A stretch of DNA of 64,000 nt from Arthrobacter sp. OV608 (GTDB lineage: Bacteria; Actinomycetota; Actinomycetes; Actinomycetales; Micrococcaceae), in the NCBI GenBank assembly GCA_900110595.1, contig FOEZ01000001.1:434001-498000 (forward strand). The letters are read 5' to 3'. The number at the start of each line of letters is the position of its first letter. The first letter of the stretch is position 1. Position numbers and translations under genes: made by a program. Positions 45,915 through 54,579 of the stretch are shown here, one piece after another. The notes under the pieces are model-generated. The model searched no databases. It was not told the origin of the DNA and saw nothing but the letters and a program-made list of their open reading frames with translations.

Positions 45915-46742
45915 TCAGACCGCGAGGAAGGAGATGGCGGCCTGCTTGAAGGCACGGCTGGTGACGGCGTTGGTGTGGTTGCGGCCCGGCAGCGTCAGCT
46001 GTTCGGCCAGGGCGCCGGCGCCTTGGGCCAGCTCGGCGAGCTGCGGCAGGCTGCCGGCGCGCTCGTCCTGGTCGCCTGCGACCAGGAGGACCGGCACGTG
46101 CGGGACCGCCTCGGCGGGGTCGTAGGGTTCGGCCTTGATGGCTTCCACCAGGGACAGCAGGGCGAAGATGTTGTTGCTCGGCAGCAGCAGCGCCATTTTG
46201 AGCAGCCTGGCCGTTGACTCATCCGCAATAGGGGTGCCGTCGGCCAGGTAGTCCTGGGCGGCCACGAGGTCGAACTCAGCCAGGGGGTCCGCGGTATTCG
46301 GCCCGCCCAGGACAATCCGGTGCACTATTTCGGGCTGGGTGGCGGCGAACTCCCAGGCGAGCCGGGAACCCAGGGAATAACCCACCACGTCCAGCCCGCT
46401 GGCAGGGTCACCGGCCTGCAAAGGCCGCACGCCGGCGTCGAACGCAACCTGCAGCAGGTCCGCGCGGATCCTGCTGGGGGAGTAGGAATCGCGGTCCTCC
46501 GGGGCGCCGCTGCGGCCGTGCCCGGGCAGGTCCACCATAATGACGCGCCGGCCCGAATCAAGCAGCGCTGCCAGCCAGCCGGTGTCCTCCCAGTTGAGTT
46601 TGCTGGAGGACGAGAAGCCATGCAGGAGCAGGACGGGGCGGAGCCCGGCGTCCACAGCAGGATCATGCACCGCCACATACAGCTGGGGGTCGGTTCCCTC
46701 CACGGTGTGCGAATGCTGCTCGCCGGTGTGCCTGCCGCTCAT
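45915..46742 (-). CDS. Alpha/beta hydrolase
   Basis: 275 aa. HGFSSSSKLNWEDTGW (oxyanion), VDLPGHGRSGAP, nucleophile GYSLGSRLAWEFA, acid in VAGDQDERAG and histidine in LPGRNHTNAV form a full catalytic set of the esterase/epoxide-hydrolase-like superfamily. ATG 46742 (MSGRHTGE) is preferred, with GAGGA about nine bases upstream; an ATG at 46760 in frame is the alternative. The substrate cannot be read from sequence. Confidence 0.85.
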   Translation of the reverse strand: MSGRHTGEQHSHTVEGTDPQLYVAVHDPAVDAGLRPVLLLHGFSSSSKLNWEDTGWLAALLDSGRRVIMVDLPGHGRSGAPEDRDSYSPSRIRADLLQVAFDAGVRPLQAGDPASGLDVVGYSLGSRLAWEFAATQPEIVHRIVLGGPNTADPLAEFDLVAAQDYLADGTPIADESTARLLKMALLLPSNNIFALLSLVEAIKAEPYDPAEAVPHVPVLLVAGDQDERAGSLPQLAELAQGAGALAEQLTLPGRNHTNAVTSRAFKQAAISFLAV

Positions 46743-46809
46743 GGTGTCAGTCCTCATCAACTACGGCGCCCAGGGAGACCCGGCGCGTCGGAACCTCGTG
46801 CTTCGAAAG

Positions 46810-48213
46810 TTACTCTACCTGCCTTGCCGCCACCTGCCTGGGCTCGCGGGTCCTGGCGCTGAGCCGGGCACCCACTGCACAGGCTGCTGCGATTGCCGCG
46901 ATCAGGCCGAAGGTGCTGAACAGCTGGACACGGCTGCTTTCGGCACTGAAGCCCACCGCGAAGATCAGGCCCAGCAGGACGAGGCCCACAATCGTCAGGG
47001 CCGGGAAGCCCCGCATCCTTAGCGGCAGGGGAGTGCCGTCCCTGTCCGCACGGCGCCGCAGGACCAGCTGCGAGACCAGCGCGCTGCCCCACACCACCAG
47101 GCAGGTTGATCCGACCAGCTGGAACAGGGCGGGGAGGATGCGCTCCGGGAACAAAAGCTCCAGGATTGTGGCCACGAAACCGAAGGCGACGGACACGCCG
47201 ACGGCCAGCATGGGCACGCTGGCACCGCTCAGGCGGGCCAGGAAGCGAGGGGCCTCGCCGCGCCGGGCAAGGGAGTAGACCATCCGCGACGAGCCGTAGA
47301 GGTTGGCGTTCAATGCGGAGAGAAGGGCGACGACGGCCACGAGCGTGATTGCCGTTGCGGCGCCGGGGATGCGGGCGGCGTCCAGGACGCCGGCAAAGGG
47401 TGACGCCAGGCTTTCCGATGTTGCCGGCAGGACGGCGGCGATCACAAAGACGGAGCCGATGTAGAAAACCAGGATGCGCCACACCACCGTCCGGACGGCT
47501 TTGCCCACACTGTGTTCCGGGTCTTCGGTTTCGGCCGCCGCGACGGACACAATCTCCGTGCCGCCAAAAGCGAAGATAACCACAAAAAGCGCCGCGGCAA
47601 TTCCGCCGAGTCCCGCGGGGGCGAAATCGGAGGTCAGGGTGGCGAGGCCGGGGGATGCCACGTCCGGCAACAGGCCCAGGAGCAGTGCAGCGCCGATCAC
47701 CAGGAACAGGACAATGGCCGCGACCTTGAGGATGGCGAACCAGAACTCGAATTCACCGAAGTTCCGGACTCCGGCCAGGTTGATGGCGGTGAAGACCACC
47801 ATAAAGATCAGGGCGAGCGCCCAGACCGGGACCACTGGCCAGACGGTGAAGAGGAGCCCGGCCGCGCCCAGTGCCTCGGCGGCAATCACCACCACCAGCT
47901 GCAGCCACCACAGCCAGCCGATGGTGGCTCCGGCCGTTTTGCCCATGGCACGTTCGGCGTAGACGGAGAAAGCGCCGCTGTTCGGGTTCGCTGCGGCCAT
48001 TTCGCCCAGTGCCCACATCACCAGGATGATCAGGGTGCCGGCCACCAGGTAGGAGATCAGCACGGCGGGGCCGGCCGCCTGGATTCCTGCCCCGGAGCCG
48101 AGGAAGAGGCCGGCGCCGATCGCGCTGCCCAGGCCCATCATGGTGAGCTGGCGGGGCTTCATGCTGTGGCCCAGATGGTCTTGCGGACGCGCTTGGGTGG
48201 ACTTCATTGTCAT
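46810..48213 (-). CDS. Amino acid permease, APC family
   Basis: 467 aa, twelve helices. The first helix motif GLGSAIGAGLFLGSGAGIQAAGPAVLISYL and the following GEMAAANPNSGAFSVYAERAMG are typical of the GABA/aromatic amino acid APC group. A short basic N-terminus and Arg-rich C-terminus are cytosolic. The start MTMKSTQ at 48213 has AGAAGG about twelve bases upstream. It is divergent from nrtR, its start 197 bases from the nearest nrtR operator. Confidence 0.87.
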   Translation of the reverse strand: MTMKSTQARPQDHLGHSMKPRQLTMMGLGSAIGAGLFLGSGAGIQAAGPAVLISYLVAGTLIILVMWALGEMAAANPNSGAFSVYAERAMGKTAGATIGWLWWLQLVVVIAAEALGAAGLLFTVWPVVPVWALALIFMVVFTAINLAGVRNFGEFEFWFAILKVAAIVLFLVIGAALLLGLLPDVASPGLATLTSDFAPAGLGGIAAALFVVIFAFGGTEIVSVAAAETEDPEHSVGKAVRTVVWRILVFYIGSVFVIAAVLPATSESLASPFAGVLDAARIPGAATAITLVAVVALLSALNANLYGSSRMVYSLARRGEAPRFLARLSGASVPMLAVGVSVAFGFVATILELLFPERILPALFQLVGSTCLVVWGSALVSQLVLRRRADRDGTPLPLRMRGFPALTIVGLVLLGLIFAVGFSAESSRVQLFSTFGLIAAIAAACAVGARLSARTREPRQVAARQVE

Positions 48214-48377
48214 CTGCTGCTGAACCTTCTTGGGGTTTGAATGGTGGCTCCTCGTGGGACCTCTTGAATTTACCGTCTCCTGGCCATGGTGCCCGCATCC
48301 GGGGCTCCCGGCGCCGCGCTCCCCGCCACCAGGCAATCCCTCCCCATGACTTCCGCGCCGGCAGGAAGGAGAAACAT

Positions 48378-48447
48378 TTGGCAATTGAGGGGCGGTTGCC
48401 CGTAGAATCAGTTATGGTCAAGTTGACCATAACTATGGTGACCATAG
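48378..48447 (+). promoter_or_regulatory. nrtR-nadABC promoter with two palindromic operators
   Basis: A possible promoter (TTGGCA 48378-48383, TAGAAT 48403-48408) would start transcription near 48415. Overlapping that start is a perfect 25-base palindrome (48410-48434, core TATGGTCAAGTTGACCATA). A second perfect palindrome CTATGGTGACCATAG (48433-48447) follows, centres 18 bases apart. Both carry the half-site TATGGT. A repressor bound here would block initiation. NrtR, encoded just downstream, is the obvious candidate. Confidence 0.85.
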
Positions 48448-48495
48448 GACGCAGGCTTCAACGGGGAGCCCGGCAGGTTGGGAAGGTGGTGGGAA

Positions 48496-49206
48496 ATGTA
48501 CTTGAGCTCGGCAAACGTCTCCGAGCGCCAGGCCGCCCCGCCATCGCTCGCCATCTCCACCGTCATTTTCGCCCTCCGGCCCAGTGAAAGCTCCGGACGG
48601 CCCACGCTCTGGCTGCCGCTGGTCCGGCGGATCCGGGAACCGTTCAAAGGCCTCTGGGCGCTCCCGGGTGGCCCACTGAGCCACTCGGAGTCCCTGCAGG
48701 ACGCGGCGTCGCGCAACCTGCGGGAGACCACTGGCCTCGCCCCGAGCTACCTCGAGCAGCTCTACGCCTTCGGCGGCCTCCACCGTTCACCCACGCAACG
48801 GGTCGTCTCGATTGTGTACTGGGCCCTGGTCCAGCCGACCGAAGCCGCCCTGGCAGACGAGTCCGAGAACGTCAGATGGTTCCGCGCGGACCGGCTCGGC
48901 GAACTCGCCTTCGACCACAACGCCATTGTGGACTATGCGCTCTGGCGGCTGCGGAACAAGCTGGCCTACGGATCCGTGGCCTACCACCTGCTGGGGGAGT
49001 ACTTCACCCTGGCCCAGGTCCGGGAAGTCTACGAGGCTGTGCTGGACCGCCAACTGGACCCGGCAAACTTCCGGCGCCAGCTCAAATCCACCCCGGAAAT
49101 CGAGGAAACCGGGGAATACCTCCAGGGCGGCAAACACCGCCCGCCCCGCCTCTACCGCTTTACCGGCCGGCCCGGCCTTGACCCAGATAACAGGAGCACA
49201 CTATGA
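48496..49206 (+). CDS. nrtR: NrtR-type Nudix/winged-helix repressor of NAD synthesis
   Basis: 236 aa. The N-terminal Nudix fold (about 15-140) has a degenerate Nudix box, ASRNLRETTGL in place of the catalytic REUxEExGU pattern, as expected for a sensor of ADP-ribose-like ligands and not a hydrolase. The C-terminal winged helix (about 150-225) contains YFTLAQVREVYEAVLDRQLDPANFRRQL. NrtR is an established regulator of NAD genes in many bacteria. It leads the nadABC operon behind two palindromes, so autoregulation is likely. ATG 48496 is chosen with GGTGGTGGGAA upstream. Confidence 0.9.
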   Translation: MYLSSANVSERQAAPPSLAISTVIFALRPSESSGRPTLWLPLVRRIREPFKGLWALPGGPLSHSESLQDAASRNLRETTGLAPSYLEQLYAFGGLHRSPTQRVVSIVYWALVQPTEAALADESENVRWFRADRLGELAFDHNAIVDYALWRLRNKLAYGSVAYHLLGEYFTLAQVREVYEAVLDRQLDPANFRRQLKSTPEIEETGEYLQGGKHRPPRLYRFTGRPGLDPDNRSTL

Positions 49207-50507
49207 GCAGCGTCAACACAGCAATCCAGCTGATCACGCGCGAACAGGCCGAGAACGGTGCGGCGGCAAAGGGCAGCACCTGCAGCCCGGCCCTGGCCAA
49301 TGGCCCGTGGGACTACGACCTTGCCGAGGCGCTCGCCGGCGTTCCCGCCTACGGCCCCGGTGCCTCCAGTGCGGACGTGGCCCCCGCCGCAACGCCGCGC
49401 CAGGGGCAGCTGCCCGAAGAGTACAAGCTCGCCAGCGACGCCGAGCTGGGCGAAAGGATCCTCGCCGCCAAGGCTGCGCTGGGGGACCGGGCCGTCATCC
49501 TGGGGCACTTCTACCAGCGCGATGAAGTCATCCAGTACGCGGACTTCGTGGGCGACTCCTTCCAGCTGGCCAATGCCGCGCTCACCCGCCCGGACGCAGA
49601 GGCCATCGTCTTCTGCGGCGTCCACTTCATGGCCGAAACCGCCGACATCCTTTCAGCGCCCGAACAGGCCGTCATCCTGCCCAACCTTGCGGCCGGCTGC
49701 TCCATGGCGGATATGGCCGACGCCGACTCCGTAGCCGAGTGCTGGGAGCAGCTTGAGGAAATCTTCGGCACCGAACCTGACGCCGACGGCCGTGTTCCGG
49801 TCATCCCCGTCACCTACATGAATTCCTCCGCAGCCCTGAAGGCTTTCTGCGGCGAGCACGGCGGCATCGTCTGCACCTCCTCCAACGCCAAGACCGTCCT
49901 CGAGTGGGCGTTCCAGCGTGCCCGGCGGGTGCTGTTCTTCCCGGACCAGCACCTGGGCCGCAACACCGCGAAAGCGCTGGGCGTGCCGCTGGAGCAGATG
50001 CCCATGTGGAATCCGCGCAAGGACCTCGGCGGCAACGACGAGCAGGCGCTCCTGGATTCCCGGGTGATCCTGTGGCACGGGTTCTGTTCCGTGCACAAGC
50101 GCTTCAACGTGGCGCAGATCGAAAAGGCCAGGGCCGACTTCCCCGGCGTCCAGGTGATCGTGCACCCCGAGTGCCCCATGGAGGTGGTGGATGCGGCAGA
50201 TTCGGCCGGCTCCACCGACTTCATCAAAAAGGCCATCGCCGCGGCCACCGAGCCCACCACCTTTGCCATTGGCACCGAAATCAACATGGTGAACCGGCTC
50301 GCGGCCGAGTACCCGCAGCACACTATCTTCTGCCTGGACCCCGTGATCTGCCCGTGCTCCACGATGTACCGGATCCACCCGGGCTACCTGGCATGGGTCC
50401 TCGAGGAGCTCGTTGCCGGGCGGATCGTCAACCGGATCACCGTGGCGGACTCCGTGCAGGACAACGCCCGCACCGCGCTCGAGCGCATGCTCGCCGCCAG
50501 GCCGTAA
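49203..50507 (+). CDS. nadA: Quinolinate synthase
   Basis: 434 aa [4Fe-4S] enzyme that condenses iminoaspartate with dihydroxyacetone phosphate. ILGHFYQRDEV, the cysteine segments VFCGVHFMAETADIL and GGIVCTSSNAKTV, VHPECPMEVV and the C-terminal CLDPVICPCSTMYRIHP (CxxC ligand) are visible. The N-terminal 75 residues are an extension common in Actinobacteria. ATG overlaps the nrtR stop by four bases. Confidence 0.96.
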   Translation: MSSVNTAIQLITREQAENGAAAKGSTCSPALANGPWDYDLAEALAGVPAYGPGASSADVAPAATPRQGQLPEEYKLASDAELGERILAAKAALGDRAVILGHFYQRDEVIQYADFVGDSFQLANAALTRPDAEAIVFCGVHFMAETADILSAPEQAVILPNLAAGCSMADMADADSVAECWEQLEEIFGTEPDADGRVPVIPVTYMNSSAALKAFCGEHGGIVCTSSNAKTVLEWAFQRARRVLFFPDQHLGRNTAKALGVPLEQMPMWNPRKDLGGNDEQALLDSRVILWHGFCSVHKRFNVAQIEKARADFPGVQVIVHPECPMEVVDAADSAGSTDFIKKAIAAATEPTTFAIGTEINMVNRLAAEYPQHTIFCLDPVICPCSTMYRIHPGYLAWVLEELVAGRIVNRITVADSVQDNARTALERMLAARP

Positions 50508-52465
50508 TGAACCGGCAGCCGATCATGCCTCCCCCTGCGGGCGGTGGAACATTCGAACCCGGCGCCCTGCCCCCCAGGGGCGCCAGGGCCGGCGGCGGAT
50601 CCCCGCGCCGGCTGATCGTGGTTGGCAGCGGTATCGCCGGACTGTATGCCGCGCTGCTGGCGGCCGACGCCGGCGCCGATGTTGTGCTGCTGAGCAAAGG
50701 ACAGCTCCGCGAGAGCAACACCTGGTACGCCCAGGGCGGTATTTCGGCAGTACTGGACGAGCCCGCCCCCGGGGACACGGTTGCAGCCCACATCGCCGAC
50801 ACCCTGCAGGCGGGCGCTGGACACTGCAATGAAGCGGCGGTCCGGCTGATGTGCATCGAGGCCCGCCTGGACATCGCCGGGCTGGAACGGTTCGGCGTGC
50901 GCTTCGATCCCGGTGCCGGCGGTGGCCCCGCATTGGGGCTGGAGGCTGCCCACTCCGCCCCCCGCATCCTGCACGCGGGCGGCGACGCGACCGGCGCGAA
51001 AGTCGCGGCAGGCCTGATCGAGGCCGTGCTTGCCCGCCGCGCGGAGGGCACGCTGACCATCCACACCGGTGCCCACGCCACAGCGCTCCTGCTGCAGGAC
51101 GGCCACGCCACCGGCGTCGAGTTCCTGCAGGACGGCGGGACCCACACACTGCACGGGGACGCAGTGCTGCTGGCCACCGGTGGAGCAGGACAGCTCTTTG
51201 GACAGACCACCAACCCCGCGGTGGCCACGGCAGACGGCCTGGCGCTCGCCGTCCGCGCCGGGGCGGCAGCGGCCGACCTGGAATTCTTCCAGTTCCACCC
51301 CACCTGCCTGGTGCCCGGGGTCAGCGGCACAAACCCGGGCACAGTGACCGGGCTGGACCAGGACCCGCTCCTCATCTCCGAAGCCGTCCGCGGCGAAGGA
51401 GCCATCCTCGTTGACGGCAACGGCAAGCGGTTCATGCGTGCCTACCACCCGGACGCCGAACTGGCCCCGCGCGACGTCGTCTCGCGCAGCATCGCCCTGC
51501 ACCTGGCCAAGCTCGGCGACCCCAACGGCCACGTCTACCTCGACGCGCGCCTCATCGAACAGGTCAAGGGCCCGGGCTTCCTGGCGAAGCGCTTCCCCAC
51601 CCTCACGCAAAGGACGCTCGACGCCGGCATCGACTGGACCAGGGACCTGGTCCCGGTTGCCCCCGCAGCCCACTACTGGATGGGCGGAGTAGCCACGGAC
51701 CTCCATGGCCGGACCACTGTGCCCGGGCTTTACGCCGCCGGCGAAGTTGCGTGCACCGGCGTCCAAGGTGCGAACCGGCTGGCCAGCAACTCCCTCCTTG
51801 AGGGACTCGTCTTCGGCCGCCGCGCTGTTGAAGACTTTCTAGTCTCTGACTCTGGGTGGGTGTCGACTGACGGCGCTCCTCCGCGTACTCCCCACGATCC
51901 CCCTAACCTCGCAAGCTCGGCCAGGGAACCCGGATCGTGTGGGCCCACGGCCGCGGGCGGCCTCCCCTTGACGCTCGCTTCCGGAACACCCTCGGCCGAC
52001 GTCGGGCAGCGCACCTTGGGTGCCGTCACCTTCCCTGCTGCTTTAGAAGGCGATGCGGGCGAAACGGGTGGTGACGGCGAGAGCCTGCTGGCCAACTCCG
52101 GCGGGGAAGGGGATGCTGGCGACGGCATTGGCTCCACGTTCTCGCGGGAAGCTCTGCGCCGGTTGATGACTGCCAAAGCTGGGGTGCTGCGCTCGGGGGA
52201 ACTGTTGGCCCAGGCGGGGGACACGCTTGGGCGATGGGCCGCCGTCGTACGTCCTGACACTCTCTCCGCCGGCACGGACACGCGCCTGCACGAGGACCGG
52301 AACCTGTTGCTGGCCGCGCAGCTGCTGGTGGTTGCCGCCCGGCAGCGCACCGAGTCCCTGGGCGCCCATTACCGCAGCGATGACCCCAAGGACGCAGCCG
52401 GCATCGCTGCCGAAATTGAAGAATCTTCCCGAACCCGCCCGAAAGCGAGCCTTCTCCATGAGTGA
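50507..52465 (+). CDS. nadB: L-aspartate oxidase with ~100-residue insertion
   Basis: 652 aa, about 100 longer than usual. Oxidises aspartate to iminoaspartate for NadA. The FAD-binding site VVGSGIAGLYAALLAADAGADV, SKGQLRESNTWYAQGGIS, the active-site region FQFHPTCL, RAYHPDAELAPRDVVSR, and YAAGEVACTGVQGANRLASNSLLEGLVFGRRAVEDF are normal. Residues about 446-544, just before FSREALRRLM, are low in hydrophobics and Gly/Ser/Asp/Pro-rich; their DNA carries a bulged hairpin and a palindrome. The insertion lies at a surface linker and keeps the frame, so the enzyme is probably active. Confidence 0.9.
   Translation: MNRQPIMPPPAGGGTFEPGALPPRGARAGGGSPRRLIVVGSGIAGLYAALLAADAGADVVLLSKGQLRESNTWYAQGGISAVLDEPAPGDTVAAHIADTLQAGAGHCNEAAVRLMCIEARLDIAGLERFGVRFDPGAGGGPALGLEAAHSAPRILHAGGDATGAKVAAGLIEAVLARRAEGTLTIHTGAHATALLLQDGHATGVEFLQDGGTHTLHGDAVLLATGGAGQLFGQTTNPAVATADGLALAVRAGAAAADLEFFQFHPTCLVPGVSGTNPGTVTGLDQDPLLISEAVRGEGAILVDGNGKRFMRAYHPDAELAPRDVVSRSIALHLAKLGDPNGHVYLDARLIEQVKGPGFLAKRFPTLTQRTLDAGIDWTRDLVPVAPAAHYWMGGVATDLHGRTTVPGLYAAGEVACTGVQGANRLASNSLLEGLVFGRRAVEDFLVSDSGWVSTDGAPPRTPHDPPNLASSAREPGSCGPTAAGGLPLTLASGTPSADVGQRTLGAVTFPAALEGDAGETGGDGESLLANSGGEGDAGDGIGSTFSREALRRLMTAKAGVLRSGELLAQAGDTLGRWAAVVRPDTLSAGTDTRLHEDRNLLLAAQLLVVAARQRTESLGAHYRSDDPKDAAGIAAEIEESSRTRPKASLLHE
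51850..52130. repeat. In-frame palindromic insertion within nadB
   Basis: CCCACGATCC (51891-51900) pairs with GGATCGTGTGGG (51932-51943) with one bulged T, and GGCCGCGGGCGGCC (51949-51962) is a near palindrome. GTGTGGGCCC and the CTCGCTTC further on also occur in the 59-bp array near 27441. On the minus strand the region 52062-52140 reads as a plausible protein tail (ending AVTTRFARIAF). The limits given are approximate. Confidence 0.55.
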
Positions 52466-53390
52466 ACTGGCCACCACCGAAAATCCCGTGACCGCACCAG
52501 CGCGGGCGGGCGTCCGCAGCCTGGACCTGACGCTGCCGTCCGCACCCGTGCGGGACATCCTGGAACGGGCGTTCGCCGAGGACGCTCCTGCCGGCGACAT
52601 CACCTCCCAGCTGCTGATCCCCGCCGACGCCCGCGCCACCGCTGTGCTGAACGCACGGGTCCCCGGCGTCTTCAGCGGCGCCACGGTGTTCCGGGACGCC
52701 ATGCTGCTGGTGGACCCCGAAACGGACGTGGAGCTGCTGCTCGCCGACGGGGACACGTTCGACGCCGGCACGCACCTCGCGCGGGTCAGCGGACGGGCCC
52801 GGTCGGTGCTCCTCGCAGAACGCGTGGCCTTGAACCTCGTGCAGCGGATGTCCGCCATCGCCACGAAGACCGCCGAATTCGTCGAACTGACCGAAGGCAC
52901 GTCCGCCCGGATCACCGACACGCGCAAGACCACTCCCGGGCTGCGGATCCTGGAGCGGTTCGCCGTGCGCTGCGGTGGCGGCGCCAACCACCGGTACAGC
53001 CTCTCCGACGCCGTCCTCGCCAAGGACAACCACCTTGCGGTGATGACAGGAGGGGACCCGGCCAAACTCACCGGGCTGCTCGCCGCAGCCAAGGCACAGC
53101 TGGGGCACACCACCCACTTTGAGGTTGAGGTGGACCGGATGGACCAGATCGAGCCCGTACTCGCCGCCGGGGTGGACACCATCATGCTGGACAATTTCAC
53201 TCCTGAGGAGTTGAGGGCCGGGGTGGCGCTGGTAGCCGGACGCGCACAGGTTGAGGCCAGTGGGAACGTGAACCTCGCTACCGTGGCCGGGATCGCCGCC
53301 ACCGGAGTGGACGTCATCTCCATCGGCGCCCTGACGCACACCGTGGCCGCCCTGGACCTCGGGCTGGATGTCGAACTGACGGTGGCATGA
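52458..53390 (+). CDS. nadC: Nicotinate-nucleotide pyrophosphorylase (carboxylating)
   Basis: 310 aa. Decarboxylates quinolinate with PRPP to nicotinate mononucleotide, joining the de novo path to the PncB product. LERAFAEDAPAGDITSQLL, AERVALNLVQRMSAIAT, DTRKTTPGLR, RCGGGANHRYSLSDAVLAKDNH and the C-terminal VDVISIGALTHTVAALDLGL are the family hallmarks. Overlaps nadB by eight bases. Confidence 0.96.
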   Translation: MSELATTENPVTAPARAGVRSLDLTLPSAPVRDILERAFAEDAPAGDITSQLLIPADARATAVLNARVPGVFSGATVFRDAMLLVDPETDVELLLADGDTFDAGTHLARVSGRARSVLLAERVALNLVQRMSAIATKTAEFVELTEGTSARITDTRKTTPGLRILERFAVRCGGGANHRYSLSDAVLAKDNHLAVMTGGDPAKLTGLLAAAKAQLGHTTHFEVEVDRMDQIEPVLAAGVDTIMLDNFTPEELRAGVALVAGRAQVEASGNVNLATVAGIAATGVDVISIGALTHTVAALDLGLDVELTVA

Positions 53391-53394
53391 ACCC

Positions 53395-54549
53395 ATGATC
53401 TTCCTCGACGCGGCCGCCACAACACCCGTCCGCCGTGAAGTACTGGACGCCATGTGGCCCTACCTCACCGGAGAGTTCGGGAACCCTTCCAGCCACCACA
53501 CCCTCGGCGAGGCTGCGGCCACTGCGCTCGCGGACGCGCGGCGGACGGTGGCAGCGGTGCTGGGCTGCCGGGCGGGCGAGGTAACCTTCACCGCGGGCGG
53601 AACGGAAGCGGACAACCTGGCGGTGAAGGGCATCGCCCTGGCCCGGCAGGCTGCTGACCCGCAGCTCAACCGGGTGGTGATCAGCGCCGTCGAACATCCC
53701 GCCGTCGAGGAATCGGCCCGGTACCTGGAGCGCTTCCACGGCTTCGCCATTGATGTGGTCCCCGTTGACGGGACCGGACTGGTGACCCCAGAGGCGTTTC
53801 AAAAAGTGCTGACACCGGAAACAGCGGTGGCCAGCGTGATGTACGCCAACAATGAAGTGGGAACGGTCCAGCCCATTTCCGAACTGGCAGCGCTGGCACA
53901 CGAACTGGGCATCCCTTTCCACACGGACGCCGTCCAGGCAGCCGGGTGGCTGCCGCTGGACACGAAGGTGCTGGGTGTGGATGCGATGAGCATTTCGGGG
54001 CACAAGCTGGGGGCGCCCAAGGGATGCGGGGTGCTGTTCGTCCGGGGGCGCACCAAACTCGAGCCGCTGATCCACGGCGGAGGGCAGGAACGCGGCCGCC
54101 GGTCAGGAACAGAGAACGTGGCCGGCGCCGTGGGCCTGGCCACCGCCCTGACGCTTGCGCACGCAGGCCAGGAAGAACAACGACGCCGGGTCACCGCACT
54201 GCGGGACACGTTCATCAGCGCTGTGCTCACCGGTGTTCCCGGCGCAGTCCTCACCGGGCATCCGGCTGAACGGCTGCCCTCCGTGGCGTCATTCTGCTTC
54301 CCCGGAACCAGCGGCGAGTCAGTACTCCTTGAGCTCGAACGCCAGGGCGTGGTCTGCTCCAGCGGCTCAGCCTGCGCGGCGGGCTCGGACGCGCCCTCGC
54401 AGGTGCTGACAGCACTGGGCATTGCGCCCGAGGTGGCCCAGACGGCTGTCAGGTTCAGCTTCGATGCAAGGGTGACCGAAGCGGACCTGGCAGCGGCGGC
54501 AGCCGCGGTGGAATCCGCCGTCGGACGGGTCAGGGCGCTCGGCGCCTGA
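53395..54549 (+). CDS. Cysteine desulfurase, NifS/IscS type
   Basis: 384 aa PLP enzyme. MIFLDAAATTPVRREVLD, GGTEADNLAVKG, the PLP-lysine in SISGHKLGAPKGCGVLFVRG, RRSGTENVAG and the mobile sulfur-accepting cysteine in VVCSSGSACAAGSDAPS are all present. It begins four bases after nadC, so it is in the nad operon. NadA needs a [4Fe-4S] cluster that is easily damaged, and NifS-like genes next to nadABC are known in other bacteria, so local cluster assembly is the likely task. Confidence 0.93.
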   Translation: MIFLDAAATTPVRREVLDAMWPYLTGEFGNPSSHHTLGEAAATALADARRTVAAVLGCRAGEVTFTAGGTEADNLAVKGIALARQAADPQLNRVVISAVEHPAVEESARYLERFHGFAIDVVPVDGTGLVTPEAFQKVLTPETAVASVMYANNEVGTVQPISELAALAHELGIPFHTDAVQAAGWLPLDTKVLGVDAMSISGHKLGAPKGCGVLFVRGRTKLEPLIHGGGQERGRRSGTENVAGAVGLATALTLAHAGQEEQRRRVTALRDTFISAVLTGVPGAVLTGHPAERLPSVASFCFPGTSGESVLLELERQGVVCSSGSACAAGSDAPSQVLTALGIAPEVAQTAVRFSFDARVTEADLAAAAAAVESAVGRVRALGA

Positions 54550-54579
54550 CTGCACCAACGCCCCGAAGGCGCTGCCGCC

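Noticed and set aside
50384..51766. 460-codon antisense ORF over nadB and similar long antisense ORFs over atpB, atpD, sbcC and others
   Set aside because: Typical shadows in high-GC DNA. Their peptides are His/Gln/Gly/Arg-rich with no domain, while the opposite strand encodes clear enzymes.
52026..53453. Antisense ORFs over nadC and nifS whose end (minus-strand 52026-52140) looks protein-like
   Set aside because: The main body is a shadow of nadC. Only the end in the nadB insertion looks protein-like, and it is described as part of that element, not as a gene.
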